This document shows positions 22,301 to 37,300 of a DNA stretch of 64,000 nucleotides, one piece after another (the first letter of the stretch is position 1; every line of letters begins with the position of its first letter). The DNA comes from Asterias amurensis (lineage: Eukaryota > Echinodermata > Asteroidea > Forcipulatida > Asteriidae). The notes under the pieces were generated by a model. The model saw only the letters and a program-made list of their open reading frames with translations, made no database searches and was not told the DNA's origin. The stretch spans positions 16,121,349 to 16,185,348 of the forward strand of contig NC_092651.1 in the NCBI RefSeq assembly GCF_032118995.1. The letters are read 5' to 3'. A program made the translations under genes and the position numbers.

Positions 22301-25300
22301 TTGAGGGCATGACGACCAGTCGAGTAGTAAATTTTACCAGGCTTACTTGCTCTATGGTCACTAAGTGTCTTTCTTAGTTCATAGCTATACAGTATCAATG
22401 CGCTTTACATTAGTGCCCTGGTCATAGGGCCAATAACACCCCTTTTAATGTTTCTCAGCTCCCTCGGGAGTATACAGCCCTGAGCTGCCGTGGCACTCCG
22501 ATGGCTTTTTCATACACAATATCAACCTCTACCCATTTATACACTGGGTGATGAGAAGCAAGCATATTAAAGTATCTTGTGTCACGACCAGGATTCAAAC
22601 CCACACTCGGGTGACTTAGCACCAGAACTTGACCATGACACTCTACTAAAAACAAAGGGAAGCATCAAGTTTTTTTACACCACCAGGAAGGAAGTAAACA
22701 GAGAGTCTTGAAGATCTCACCTGAACATCTGTGGAGAGAGATTGGGCTTCAAGATGCCTCCAGTGGTTGGGGAATTGGACTTGTAGAGTGGATTATAGTA
22801 ATCTGCCATCCTACCCTGCATGTAAGCCCATAGGGAATATGTCCTATCTGTAATCCTGAAATACCAATATACAAACAATGGCATTAATGATGGTTGATAG
22901 ATAGATAGATAGAGAGTTTAGTTTATTACTTTTAAACCAGTAGCTAATGGGCAACATTAAAATTTATACCCCAAAAATGTACATAAAGAAAATATAGTTT
23001 TTCAACATTGAAAGCTATATTCAAAAGATTCAAAATGACACAAATAAACTACTAACAAAACACACAAACGAAAGCATCAACCAATACTCAAAATAAGTAT
23101 TAGCATAAAACCTTTCTTGGTAACGAGTAATGGGGAGAGGTTGATATTATAAAATGTTGTGAGAAACGGCTCCCTCTGAAGTAATGTAGTTTCCAAGAAA
23201 GAAGTAATTTTCCACGAGTTTGATTTCAAGACCTCAGATTTACAATCTGAGTTCTCAAAATCAAGCATCTGAAAGCACACAACTTTGTGTGACAAGGGTG
23301 TTTTTTTTTCTTTCATTATTATTTTGCAACTTCGACGACCGATTGAACTAAAATTTTCACAGGTTTGTTATTTTATGCATATATTGAGATACACCAAGTG
23401 AAAGGCTAGTCTTTGACAATCTATTAGTGTTCAGTGTCTTTAAACAAAATAAGGAATAGGACTGTTTTTAAAGCGAGAGGTCCTGGTGCACAGCTGGGAC
23501 ACATTATTGCCACTATGCAGATTGTGAGAATGACTTTCATAGTTCATAGGATTTGATTCTTGTATCGTCACACCTCTCTGCTGCCCAATGAGGCAACGTT
23601 AAACATTACACTGTTGCCATGATGAAATCAAAATGATTTGCACATGGCAAAAGTGCAAAAAGTGCAACAATGTTCGACAAATTTAGTTAAAAAAGGCATT
23701 CAAAATGGTGACGTGGGAGATAATTGCCAAAGAGTCATGTTTTATGATTAGCAATTTAAGCTGTGACACTCAATTTTTAATGACAAAAGCGTATTGGTAA
23801 TGTGACCCGCATACAATTTTGTCCTTATTGTTACCATCCTTGGTGAATGGCGTTTATCACTTTTGATAAGAGTGTCAAACAACATCTGTTACTTAAATCC
23901 GGGAATACTCCTAGCTCTAAAGAAAAAGTTCACATTATTAAAAAAAAAACACAAAACATTTTTCAAAAGCTTTTTGGAAAAGGTTCCTTTTTCTTGAAGT
24001 ATCCACTAGATTATTATCAATTTCTTTTCAAGCATTTCAAGGGCATCAAGGCAATGACCAGTGGGCATGGAGCCTTCGCTGCTTCCTTGAAGTCTCAGAC
24101 CTGGGGCTGCTGTTTGTAACTTTATTTGTTTCAAAAAAAGTTTGCATCTATGTTTGTATCACCTGTTGTCAACTCGACTCTTCTCACAGTTGCCAAGGAA
24201 ATTGCCAAATTGGCACGAGAAGACATGATCATGGAGCTCCAAGAGGAATCTTTCATTGAACTGGAACGCACAGGGGAACTGCTGCGTCAGTTGCCACACA
24301 CAGTCAATGAACTGGGTGAAGACTGGGGAGAACTCACGAGACTCATACGCAACCAAGCCACACCTGCAGGAAAAATAGGATTATTATATTACACAGAGTA
24401 ACTGAAAGAGAACAGGTTATGGCGCAGACTACAGAATTGCCACCCCCCCCCCCACATTACAATCTTGAGGATGAGGCGGCAACGAACGTAAGTCTTTGCC
24501 GAATGATGATGATGATAAAAGAGTAACTCAGTATAGTGGATCTTGTTTATAACTTTGATAGCTTGATTGTGTATAACTTCAAACACTAATTACTGCCATC
24601 TGGGCCAAGCATGACTCATGCTACAATGTATCTTTGGTTATAGATAAACCTGGCCCAATTTCATGAGCTGCTAAGCAGAAATGAGCAGGATACCAGTCAC
24701 AAGTTGTACTTGTCATTAACGGCTGGTAACCTTATTCTGGTAATTTTGTTATGCTAAGCAGTTCTTATGCTTAAGCAGCTCTATGAAATTAGGACCATAT
24801 CTGGGGGGTGCGGAGGCAGTTCCACTGTGGAAATAACTTGAATTTCTGGCAGATGATGCTTCAACTTCTCAAAACATAACAAAACTGCCCTTGGGAAATT
24901 TTGAATCTCCTGTGATGACAATATTAGTATCCAACTCAATCAAATAAACAAACAGCAATTCGCAATTCACAATTCACAGTAGATGGAGTCAAATGGAAGA
25001 GAGTATTTTTCATCATTGAGTCGATGACACAATGCAGACTTTATGATAAGTGTTAATGTCTCTTGAGTCAGCTCATGTTAACCCAAGTGGAAATCTACTG
25101 AGAAAAGAATTTAAATTACTGCCAGATGGTGCTTCAACTGCCTAGAACATAAAACACATGCTCTTGGGGAACTTGCGATTCCCTTGTGATGAAACCAATG
25201 GGCACTATACTGTATCCAACTCAATTAAACAAACAAAACATCAAGGACTATTAAATTCAGAGGTGTTACCAGAAACAGATATCAGAGACACTAGAGCCCA

Positions 25301-28300
25301 ATTTCATAAAGCCGGAAAGCACAAAAACCTGCTACGCACAGACAAACTATTGCTTAGTAGAAATTGGTTACCAGCCAAAAGTGCATAAAGTTTACATTGA
25401 TGTGATTGGTGCCCCACCCAATTTTTGGTAAGCATAGAAATTTGCTATTAAGCAGTATTTTCCGCTTAACAGCTTTATGAAATTTGACCCAGGGCCCAGT
25501 TTCATAAATCTAGTTACCGGTAAGCAAATATTTGTGCTTACTGTGGCAGAAAAATGTATGCAAGCATAAACGTATTTCACCATGATTTCTTAAGGCTTGC
25601 ATGCCCGTTCACCACGGATCTGCTTTGTTACGTCAGTCGTGTGCTTAACACAGAATGGCCAGCATTTACCCTTGCTTACGGTAAACAGCTTTATGAAACA
25701 AAAATTCTGCTAAGGGCCGTTCCCTAAGCATAAAAGCATTTGCTGACATGTTTTATGAAATTGGGCCCTGGTAATTTTGTACGTAATTCAAACCAGTTTG
25801 GAGTTTGCCTTAAGTTGCATACCTGTCCAGAAACTTGTGCCCAAAAGCCAGCCACTCCTTCTCAATTAACACCTGAAAAAAGCCAATCCACATTAAAATA
25901 GTTATACTATTATACATAAATATATCAAACTATGGGTTTTCCTAAAAATTCATTCATGTGGACTTCTTCTGTTCTCAGGTCCACACTTTGTATGGGCAAT
26001 AAAACACACACACACAGATTGTCAAGACAAACACTATATGCCCCTTCGGCTTGTTTCGCCGGTGGGGCATATTATTTTGCTTTTCCGGCGAGGCACAATA
26101 AACAAAAATTATTTTAGCATGTAAAAACGTATTAACCAGTTATGGTATTATACCATAACTGGCTAATACGTTTTTACGTGTTAAAACTGAGACAAAAATT
26201 ATCTTTGTGACATTGTTTTACTCATTTCTCAAAAACTATAGCACCTCAGTAAGCAATATTTTAAGGGAAGCTTTCTAATATCATTATCTTCAAACTGTGT
26301 AAGTATAATGTAAATCTGGACATTGTGTTTTGTGTCAGAAAAAAGTACCTAGACCTTTTAAATATAATTGAAAAAAAAAAATGACTGAAACGAACCTGAA
26401 AGAGAAGAGTGAAATCATGCTTTCACAAAAAAACGAAATTGAATGCAAAAGTAGCTAAAAAGAACCCTGGTTTGAATGAATTACGGGAAACACGGATATG
26501 CACTTGAATGCGTGTTAATGAAACTGAATTTATTTTGGCTGAAAACCTTCATTTTTTTAAACAATGAATCAAATTTAAACAGGAAGTACATTTTATGTGA
26601 CACCTGAGTCATATATTTTTCAGTTTACAAACAAACAAAAACCCATTGTGCAACAGGTTTCTTGACAAATCATCAAGCATAATTGTTAGATAATGGGTGA
26701 GTTCGATAAGCTTCCCCTCGTCGACCCCGGTCTGCCCACGGTACATTAATAGGTTTTACGTCATTCCAGGGGCTCACCCGGGTCAGCCCCAAGTGCCCTA
26801 CTTGTGGAACAGGTCACTTGGGGCTGGCCCGAGGTGCATGACGTCACCATCAGGGGCTGAGTGATCGTTCGTTTAGCTCTTGTCAGGGGCTCACCCGGAT
26901 GAGCACCGCGGGATCGACACAGGGAAGCTAATCGAAAGCACCCATTCTTACCTGAAAGCCCTGTATAGTTCTGTAGTATGAATCAAGTACTAAACTAGCG
27001 AGAGAACATGTTTGTGCCGTCCGATCCCAACCATCAGAGCAATGTACCAACACGCTAATTCCTTCCTCAGACACAGCCTGTAAAATGCAAAGAAATTGTT
27101 CATTATTTCTTTGACTTTTTTTCTTAGTTAAACTGAAACTAAAAGAAAAAAACTGGGAATTGCCAACTGCAATCTTGTAAAAACATGAGAGCATAAAATG
27201 GTGATGATTTTGTTGATGTTGTTAGATAAGTCACACCCGTTTCAGACAGGCGCACCGGAGTCGTGCCTCACTAAATTCTGAATTAAGTACATGAAAAGCT
27301 TGACGCTAGAAGTCGAAAGTTTTGCTGTTGCAGTGTTTTGGAACGACTAGAGTCGCTCTTAATCTATTTGGTTTGGCGTGACTCTGGCGGGTGTATTACT
27401 GGCTACCTAACATATGATACTTGTCTTAGCAGAGTCTTACAGCAGACTGTGTGTTCAATAGACCCCTTGCATACGTACGACGTTCAAAGCCTAAATCAGC
27501 ACCCTTACTGAGACCAATGAAGGTCTAGCATTCGCTGAGCGTTGTGCGCAGTATGTGCATGATTCCATTGTTTGGCCAATGCAAGGGGATCTATAGCACA
27601 TTATCTCAAGCATTCAAACATCACATTATTAAATAAAAAACCAAATGTTCAATCATTACTTAAAGCCATTGGACCCTTTCGGTAAACAGTGTTGCCCAAG
27701 GCCCACACTTTGTGTACCACAACTTCTATATCAAATAACCATAGAGTAAACAAACCTGTGAAAATTTAGGCTCAATCGGTCATCGGAGTCGGGAGAAAAC
27801 AACGGAAAAACCCACCCTTGTTTCTGCGTGTTTCTCCGTGTCATGACATGTGTTTAAAATTTTATATTGTTTTGGTGTTTTCTCAAAAAGTAAAGCATTT
27901 CATGGAATAATATTTCAAGAGAAGTCTTTCACCATTACCTTCTGTAAGCCCTGTAAGTTATTTGTAAATCTGTGACCATTTTTTTTTTCTGAACCGAAAG
28001 GGTCCAATGGCTTTAAAGTGCAATACGACAAAGCAAACTTATGTTTAATGAAACGATGAAGGTCAAAGTAAACATGTTTAGATGTCCCTGAAATAAAACA
28101 TGATATGAAAGTGACTAACATTTCCAGTGGTTACTAAAAACAAAACCAAAAAGAATACTTTACACAGAACAAAAATAACACATCCTCAATGATGTTCAAA
28201 ATGAAAATATTTATATAAATTAATGAACAAGGAAAATGTTTAAACCTAAAGTAACAGCCACCTAACACACTCTATGTGGTTTGATCGTTAGCATATTGCG

Positions 28301-31300
28301 CCACATTACCTTGTAGACCATTACATGGTGCTTTAGAGGAATAGGTCTCGTACTTCAAAACATAGCTCCACATACCTTGCAGGACAAAATACTGAGTGCT
28401 TTTATACACCCCTAGGGATGTGATAAAGTGCTTTGTAAGAGCCTAGTATTATTATTATTAAAGTACCTTAGAGATGAAAATTGATGTATCCATAATGGCT
28501 TTAATATGTCTTAACCAGCCACTGTTTTCCAAACCACTCAGGAAGGCTTCCATGGAGGGATTCTTTAACTCACACACTACACAAGAAAAAAAAACATGTA
28601 TTGATCATTATTATCAGGTTTAAATTCGCTGAACTTCAAGCTCATATTTAAAAAATAATAGCGCTTAGAAGCATGTTGTGTTTTCATAAATTTAATCAAG
28701 CAATGTGAGACTGAAGGAATGAAAAGGCCTGTATGCTTTGTTTCTGAAAGGGCAAGGGCAGCAAGGCATTTTCTCCATGGTAAAGGGCACCCTATGAGGA
28801 AATTGTAAACTTCTACTGGAGCATTTCAAGGGCACCAAGGCAATGACTAGGAGGCACGGAGGCAATCGCCTTCATTGCCGGCATGAAGTATCAGGCCTTA
28901 GTTAACAGTCTGGAACCATTTAAGTGTAATCGTACAATCACTATTTAAACACACAGTTAATCAGATGAGGACAATCAAAATATGAATTTAGTCAACACTT
29001 GGGTATTGAAAGGGCACGCCTGGAATTACACACAGGCCACGGATGTCATGGTATTGGCCTTGGTGCCCCTTCAAAGGTTTCCTATTGACTTTAAGAATTT
29101 CCAATGGAAGTGCCCTTTACAAAATGAAAATGGCTTGCCATTTAAAGGATGTTATTCCGGGCCTGAAAGGGGAAAACCACATTATTGTAAGCTCACCTTC
29201 AATCAATTTTTGTAAACTGTTCCTCATGACGTGGATATTTTCAATACCCAGAAACTTAAACTTGATGTTGGCATAGAAATCCGTGTTTTCATAACCTTTT
29301 CCTGAGGCTTTGTTCACCATGGCATTTATCTACATAGTAATAAATAAATGAAAGCTGTCAGCGCTTGGGATTTAAAGGCACTGTTGATAGTTACACAAAA
29401 TGATTGTTAGCCTAACAATTTACTTGATAATGAGCAATGGAGAGCTGTTGATAGTATAAAACATTGTGAGAAACGGCTCCCTCTGAAGTAACATAGTTTG
29501 TTTTTTTAAAGGGGTAATTTCTCACTCAAATAATACACTTTTATTAGACATCTGCAAGCACACAAATTTGTGAAACAAGGGCGTTTTTCTTTCACTATTC
29601 TCTTGCAACATAAAGTCACCTGGAAGTGGTATTTTTTCAAAATAAAGCTTTTGTCACTAATATATGTGTTTTGATGAGTGGAATGTGAATAAACAGTTAA
29701 CTGAGGTTTTAAAAAATCAGTTGTTATGTTATTTACAAATTTAAGAGTAGACCCCGACCCGAGAGGGCGCTGTTCGTGACTTCAATCGAGGCAGACTTTG
29801 CCTGTAATGTGTAGAGTAAACACAATTGCAAAGTACATGTACGGACCAAGTCGTGAGTTTGTACGTTTTGTTTTTTTCCGGCAATGCCGACCAGGTGTAT
29901 TGCTGCTGAATGCAGAAAAACACTTTTTGAAATGTACCAACTCACGACTTGGACGTACATTTACTTTGCACGTGTGTTTACTATATGCATTGCAGGCAAA
30001 GTCTGCCTCGATTGACGTCACAAAAGGGGTAGGCGGAGTCAGCCCCCCAAACAGCTTTATATATTTTTTAAACATATAAATCGTGACAAACAATTACTAA
30101 AAAAATTGTTTTATTGTTTGTAAGCATATACTCTTATGTTTGAAAGAAAAAAAAAATCTATTTCCAGGTGACTTTAATAATAACCAATTGAGTCTAAATA
30201 TATTTTACAGATTTTTAAATTTATGCATATATGTTGGGATACACTGGTGAGAATTCTGGTCTTTGTGCCTTTAACTCATCAGCAATACTACATTGTGGCA
30301 TTGTCAGAATGTTGTTCATAACACTATTGACTCTTAAAATAGAAATGCATGATTTAGTTTTTTGTTTTGCTGCTGTTGACGAAGAACTTCCTGAACCATT
30401 AACTCTAGGAACAACCTCCAGCTGTCAACCATTACTCAATCCTGTCCAACAACATTTAAAGCTGCAGTGCTCAATGAAAAGTCTTTCCTTCCTTAAAGGG
30501 TATATGTACTTTTTCCTAACAAAAAACACAATGATTCGGGTACTTTTTCAAAATGTCCATAGATTTGCATTAAACTTACAGGGTTTGAAGATAATGATAA
30601 TGGAAAGCTTCCCTTCAAATACATTACTAACTGAGGTTGTGTAGTTTTTGAGAAATGAGTAAAACAAGTCACAAAATAATTTTCGTCTCAGAAGACGAAA
30701 ATTATTTTAGCATGTAAAATCCCATGAACCAGTTATGATATTGAACCAAAACCATAGCATAACTGGTTAGTACGTTTTTACATGCTAAAACTGAGATGAA
30801 AATTATTTGTTTTCATTCACTCATTTCTCAAAAACTACAGCACCTCAGTAAGTAACATTTCAAGGGAAGCTTTCTACTATCATTATCTTCAAACTGTGTA
30901 AGTTTAATGTAAATCTGTGGACATTGTGTTTTGTGTTAGGAAAAAGTACATATACCCTTCAAGTCCACCCTCTGCCACCTCCAGTAAAAACTTTTTCATG
31001 GAGTATTTTAGAGGAAAACCAACCAAGAGTTGTTCAGATTTATTGGTCTTAATTGCCAGGATTGTACAAAATGAAAAAATAACAGATTCATGAACCAATA
31101 TAGACTGTTTTCCCTACCTTTGGCCGTGTGTCTACAATATACATGAAAGTGCTTCTGGGGTTGGTGTTGAGGATAGCCTGGAGCATCTGTTCATCCTCAA
31201 GGCAGCGTGCACTGAACCCTGCCAAAGGCTGGCTACACCGGGACATAGATGCCTGAAAGTAGTAACAGAAAGAAACTGATTAGTTTTTGTGGTAAGAATA

Positions 31301-34300
31301 ACTTTAGAGAACTTAAGACACCAAACTTCAAGTGCACTTGATCCTTAATCATTATTGCTTCATCCTTCCGATGACATGTAAAGCCCTAATTCCCTGTGCA
31401 TTTTGTATAAATGCAGGTAAAAGAGCTCAGTTTAAGGAAGAGCTTTGTCGTGGTCTTTACAGCAGTGGCTGCTGAATCTTGTAAACCCTTTTTAAAAAGG
31501 TACTACATAAATTGGTGATATAATTCAAAATTGTCAAAACCTGTCTTAGAATTGCAGGAATAAATTTCACAATTGTATAGGTTAGGAATAGTATAGTTTA
31601 GTGAATTTTGAATTTTACAACTTGAACCATGATTTGTTGAAAGTACCTTGTTATCTTTGTGAAGGTAGGAAAGCACTGGTAACCTGCCTCTACTGCGGAA
31701 CCGTGCACTGCCAACCAACACCGGTGTGCTTGCTGTAACTGGAACATGCATAATCTTGGGGTATGTGTCACAAATCTGTGGAAAAAGGTAGATCACTAAA
31801 ATTGAAAGTGGTGTATTAATGACAGCCATGTTTTGTACAAACAAACTTTTTGGCTATTAGCAATTGTGTCATTGCAGATAGTGCTTGGTGAATGGCAGAC
31901 TGAGGAATACCACCCCTCCCCATAACCCCAATATATGATATAGCAGTGTCCAAAATAAGTTTCAAGACACAAAAAAGTCACACATAAAAACTCCTTACTC
32001 TTATGTGTTTCAGTTTCTTAATGACAGCCATATTACGTACAAACATACTTTTTGGCTATTAGCAACTGTAATCATTGCAGAGAATACTTGGTGATTGGCA
32101 GGAGTGCCCCTCCCCCACCCCTACACATAGCAATGCCCAAAATAAGTTTCTAGACATACAAAAGTGACACATAAAACACTACTTTCTCTTATAAAATGTG
32201 TTTCCATTTTCCTGAACTCATCTTTGCAAAACCTTCATGCTTGACTGTGTTTGATGGGACATCCCAAACTGTACACTCGCCTCATAGCAGTGTCCAAAAT
32301 AAGTTTTTAAACATGCAAACATTTTGCATTAAAACTACTTTCTCTTATCCATTTCTTACATGTAAGCCAACTCATCTTTGCAAAACCTTCATGCTTGACT
32401 GTGTTTGATGGGACATCCCAATCTGTACACTCGCCTCATAGCAGTGTTCAAAATAAGTTTTTAAACATGCAAACATTTTGCATTAAAACTACTTTCTCTT
32501 ATCCATTTCTTACATGTAAGCCAACTCATCTTTGCAAAACCTTCATGCTTGACTGTGTTTGATGGGACATCCCAAACTGTACACTCGCCTCATAGCAGTG
32601 TCCAAAATAAGTTTTTAAACATGCAAACATTTTGCATTAAAACTACTTTCTCTTATCTATATTTCTTACATGTAAGCCAACTCATCTTTGCAAAACCTTC
32701 ATGCTTGACTGTATTTGATATCCCCAACTGCAAACGACTCTAAGGGCACATCCAGTGAGCCGATGACAAACCCCCAAGGCTTTTATCAACAAATCTAATA
32801 TGATGCAATTTACTGGAGAACCGAAGCATGAAATCCCAGTCAGCTGGCAATTAGACCAACTGGCTCCTTATATTGACTTATTAAAGGCACTGGACACTAT
32901 TGGTAATTACTCAAAATAATTGTTTGCATTAAAACTTACTTGGTAATGAGCAATGGAGAGCTGTTGATAGTATAAAACATTGTGACAAACTGCTCCCTCT
33001 GAAGTAATGTAGTTTTTGAGAAATAGGTAATTTCTCACTGAAATATTTTAAAAGAATTCAAGACCTTAGCTGAGGTCTCAAAACCAAGCATCTGAAAGCA
33101 CACAACTTGTGCAACAAGGGTGTTTTTTTAATCCATTATTCCCTCGCAACTTTGATGACCAATTGAGTTCCATCTTTCACAGGCTTGTTATTTTACACAT
33201 TATGTTGATTACCAAGTGGGAAGACTGGTCTTTGGCAATTACCAAAGGTGTCCAGTGCCTTAAAGACATGGACACTATTGATAAGCTCTCCATTACTCAT
33301 TACCAAGTAAGGTTTTATGCTAATAATTATTTTAAGTAATTACCAATAGTGTCCATTGCCTTTAAAACATATTGTAATTATACCTCATAGTTCTTGTTGA
33401 CGGATGTAGTGCACCAGTAGGCATTAGGGACTCCCATGCGTGCATACTCAGCAGACAGATCAAACGGATCCCATCCGGCTGACAAACCTGACTGAAAGCT
33501 GGCTGATTTGTAGTGAAATGCGTACACTTCATCTAGCGTTGCTGTGGGAGGAGCAGGAAGGATTATTATCAACATACACTTATTGATTGGTAGCATATTG
33601 CGCCACAGCATCTTTTAAACTATTATGGTGCTAGGTAAAAGGAGTAGGTCTTATAATTCAAATGTAGTCCAACATACCCTAGAAACACTGTATGTTACAG
33701 TGCCAGGAACATCATAATAAAGGGTCTATGTATGTGTTCCTAACAAAAAACACAATGTCCACAGATATACATTAAACTTACACAGTTTGAAGATTATGAC
33801 AGTAGAAAGCTTCCCTTGAAATTTTACTTACTGAGGTGCTGTAGTTTTTGAAAAATGAGTAAAAGTAATAATTTTCGTCACAGTTTTAGCATGTAAAAAC
33901 GTATTAACCAGTTATGCTATGGTTTTGGTATAATATCATATCTGGTTAAGGGGATTTTACATGCTAAAATAATTTTGGTCTCATGAGACCAAAACTATTT
34001 TGTGACTTGTTTTACTCATTTCTCAAAAACTACACAACCTTAGTTAGTAATATTTGAAGGGAAGCTTTCCACTATCATTATCTTCAAACCCTGTAAGTTT
34101 AATGTAAGTCTGTGGACATTTTGAAAAAGTACCCGAATCCTTTAAGTGATGGATATGTGCGCTATATATGTAACATGTCACACACATAAAATAACCCACA
34201 ACACCTTGTAAACCAATATGGTGCTATAAAAGGAATAGGTCTCATAATTTAAACGTATTCCCACACGACTTGCAGGAAATACTGTATGTTACAGTGCCAG

Positions 34301-37300
34301 GACCGTCACTAAGTGATGGATATGCGTGCTATATAACAAGTAAAGTACATAAAATAACACAGTGCACTTATCAAAAAGAGAAGGGTTTTTCCCAGTGTTC
34401 CTGGTTTGATTGGCAGCATATGGCGCCACAGCACCTTGTTAACCAGTACATGGTGCTATTTAAAAGGATTAGGTCTCATTATACAAGCATAGTCCCACAT
34501 ACCTTGCAGGAAATACTGTATGTGACAGCGCTAGGAGTGCATCTGAGTGATATGCATGCTATAAGAAGCCACTATTATTGTCATGATTATCAGTATTTGC
34601 TGAATGTAAAAATATGTTTGGTTTACATTGTTAAACATGATGTTAATTGGTCAGCAATATTCAATAATTTTACTCATTCAGTAAAGAAAGTAAAGCCCAA
34701 GTAGAGATTTAGTTCAACAATAATAACTGTCACTAACCATTTCTATAACAAAGTGTTAGGTTGAGACACTAAAGCATTTTCTCCTTGGTAAAGGGCACCC
34801 TATGAGGAAATTGTAAATTTCTAACGGAGCAATTCAAGGGCACCAAGGCAATGACCAAGGGCACCGAGGCAATGACCAGGGGGCATGTAGGCCTAGCCAT
34901 CGCATTTGTTGCCTCCGTGAAGTATCAGGCCTGAATAAGTGTTTATTAAAATACACCAACAAACAACACATTGTAACAATTAGGTATAAATGAAGTCAAT
35001 TGATTTGATCTAGTCTTAATTTATGATTTCAATTACCTGGTTTGGAGAGTTTCTGCAGTGATTTGTAGAGTTCCTGGCAACTCTTGTCCCTAGGAATGAC
35101 AAAAATGGCCGTCTGGAATGTCTTGCAACGGATTTGCAAGGGGGATCCCGATGTTGTCAATGGTAACTTCTCCACAGATGAAATGTGCATGTGCTGGATC
35201 TACAGAGATCAGAAAAAACAAGTCATCCTCCATTAAAAATTACCATCACTAGTATCATTAGTGTTAGCCACGGTGGGCAGTGCCTGGCGGGCCCAGCACT
35301 CTGGGTAAGTACACTGTGCGGACCAGCACAGATTTCCCCCAGATTGCAATTCAGTAATGGTGGTCTCGTATCTAAACATGAATAATGATGTTGAACCACT
35401 CATCCTTGGTGAACTCAATTGGTTTTAGAGCCCACCATTATGTAGAATTGGTCAAGCTACAGGACGGTCGGGTTGGCGTAGTGGTACCTTTCCTTGCCTT
35501 TCACCTCTGGGACCCCGGTTCAAAATCACGCCAGGAGGGGCTGACATGGTTTGGGTTTTCAATCCCTACTTGATTGTGCAGGTTTTCCCTGAAATAATTA
35601 TCGGGGTTTTCCTCCCACATCTAAAACCGAAACTTCCTTCTTTGTCTTCTCTTCATGGGCTTCTAAGTAAAGTGAGAATTAATAAATGAAATGAAATGAA
35701 AAACAACCACCTTGAATTGATCATCATCATAATCAGTCACAATGTGCTGTATTTTTTACTGTGTGAGGACGCTCTTAATTTAGTAGCACTTTTGATCACT
35801 TCCGGGAATTAAACACGATTTGTCCTGCACAGTTTTAAGTGTTCTGTCAATTTTTTTTTGCACAGTAGTTTTAGGTTGCTTTTGAGGTGGGTTATAATAG
35901 CTCCCTTCAAGGTCTTTTTGTCCATGATGGAGGATATCTGTAGTGGTTATGTGTTCCAACTTCCAGTTTTTAGAATAACTGAATATATATAACCCTGGAA
36001 GTGATACAAATATGTTGTAGAGCGCCCTCGCACGGTCAAAAGTACAGCGCATTGTTCAAACTAATACATCGTTTAATGTGTGTAATTCCTCACCCTGGTG
36101 CAAGTTTAAATTCAGTGCATTTATTCAATAACCCTGCCCCATTTCACTTATATTCTTCTTATTTAATTGTATTAGGGGTCCATCACAAAAACGCATCAAT
36201 CTTTGCAAGGAAATACTAAAAAACACTTTAAAAACAAAACAATGTGCAATGAAGAAAATCATTTTTAAAACTGTTCAACTATAAGCCTGTACTGTACAAT
36301 GTACATCATAAGGACTTCCATTTTAGGAGGTTTTACTCTTGAGTAAATACACTCTTGATATGAGTGTTTAATATTCCTATCCAATACATTTTGAACTTCA
36401 GTCAAGAAGGTCAAAGGCTTTACATTGTAAGCCACAGGTAACTCTAATAATCCAATAGACAGGGCAGCTAGTAACCACAGCTGATGCAAGTCACTCCTAT
36501 ATTCAGACCTAGAGAGCTTCTGATCAAGAATTACAGTCAGAATATTTGCCCTGTGTTTCAGTCCAGTTTCGTCATAAAATTATGCTTTTTAATATTTAAT
36601 GTATGATTACCTGTACACGTATCACACATGTACTAACAAAATAAAGATAAATTTGTCTTTGCTTTATATTAACATGTATGTTATCCATTGTTTTATTTCA
36701 TCGTCACATTTTTTTCAATCTCAACATGTACAGTACACGTTATACCAGACAAAATTACTTTAAAATGCATTGAAGAAGCTGTATAAACATTTACCCAAGC
36801 TACTCTAATCAAACTATAGTCTTTGAAACTAAAGCTAAAAATCGAAATTCCAGCCATTCTGCTGAGATCGTTCTCAAGCTGGCATATATTATAAATGCAT
36901 TTACAAATGTACACTCACGCCGTCGGAGTGGCACTATGGTATGACCGCCAAAAGGGTTGTGTGTGGTAAACAGTTAATGGATTGTCAGATTTAATCCATT
37001 TATTTAAATGTCCACTGCATGTACAGAGCCTTCTGCTTGTGGCATTGTACACAGGAAAAAGCTATTATGATTCAGCTATCACAAGATACACAATGCATAG
37101 CTGAGGTTCACTTACCGTATGTAATACAGTATGTTACCATAGAGGTCTACAAATGATATTCACTGTATTAGACCTTAGAGCATGTTATTGACATTATGTG
37201 CAGCATATATAGCCTTCTCAAAATTATGTATTGCAAAATTGTAATCATAATAGTGTTTCATTTCACTTTTTGGGAATCCATTTCATTTTTTTTTTAGAGT

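Larger units (their letters stand above)
29371..30275. mobile_element. GGCACTGGACAC-family MITE split by nested insertions
   Basis: Left part 29371-29612 (TTTAAAGGCACTGTTGATAG ... CAAGGGCGTTTTTCTTTCAC). The right part resumes at about 30177 (ACCAATTGAGTC, TTTATGCATATATGTTGGGA, CTTTGTGCCTTTAA). Between them lies a 562-bp TA-flanked element that itself contains a THAP-bearing palindrome. Confidence 0.7.

Noticed and set aside
24126-24401. 91-codon plus-strand frame
   Set aside because: Antisense shadow of MTMR exon 11 (24363-24163).
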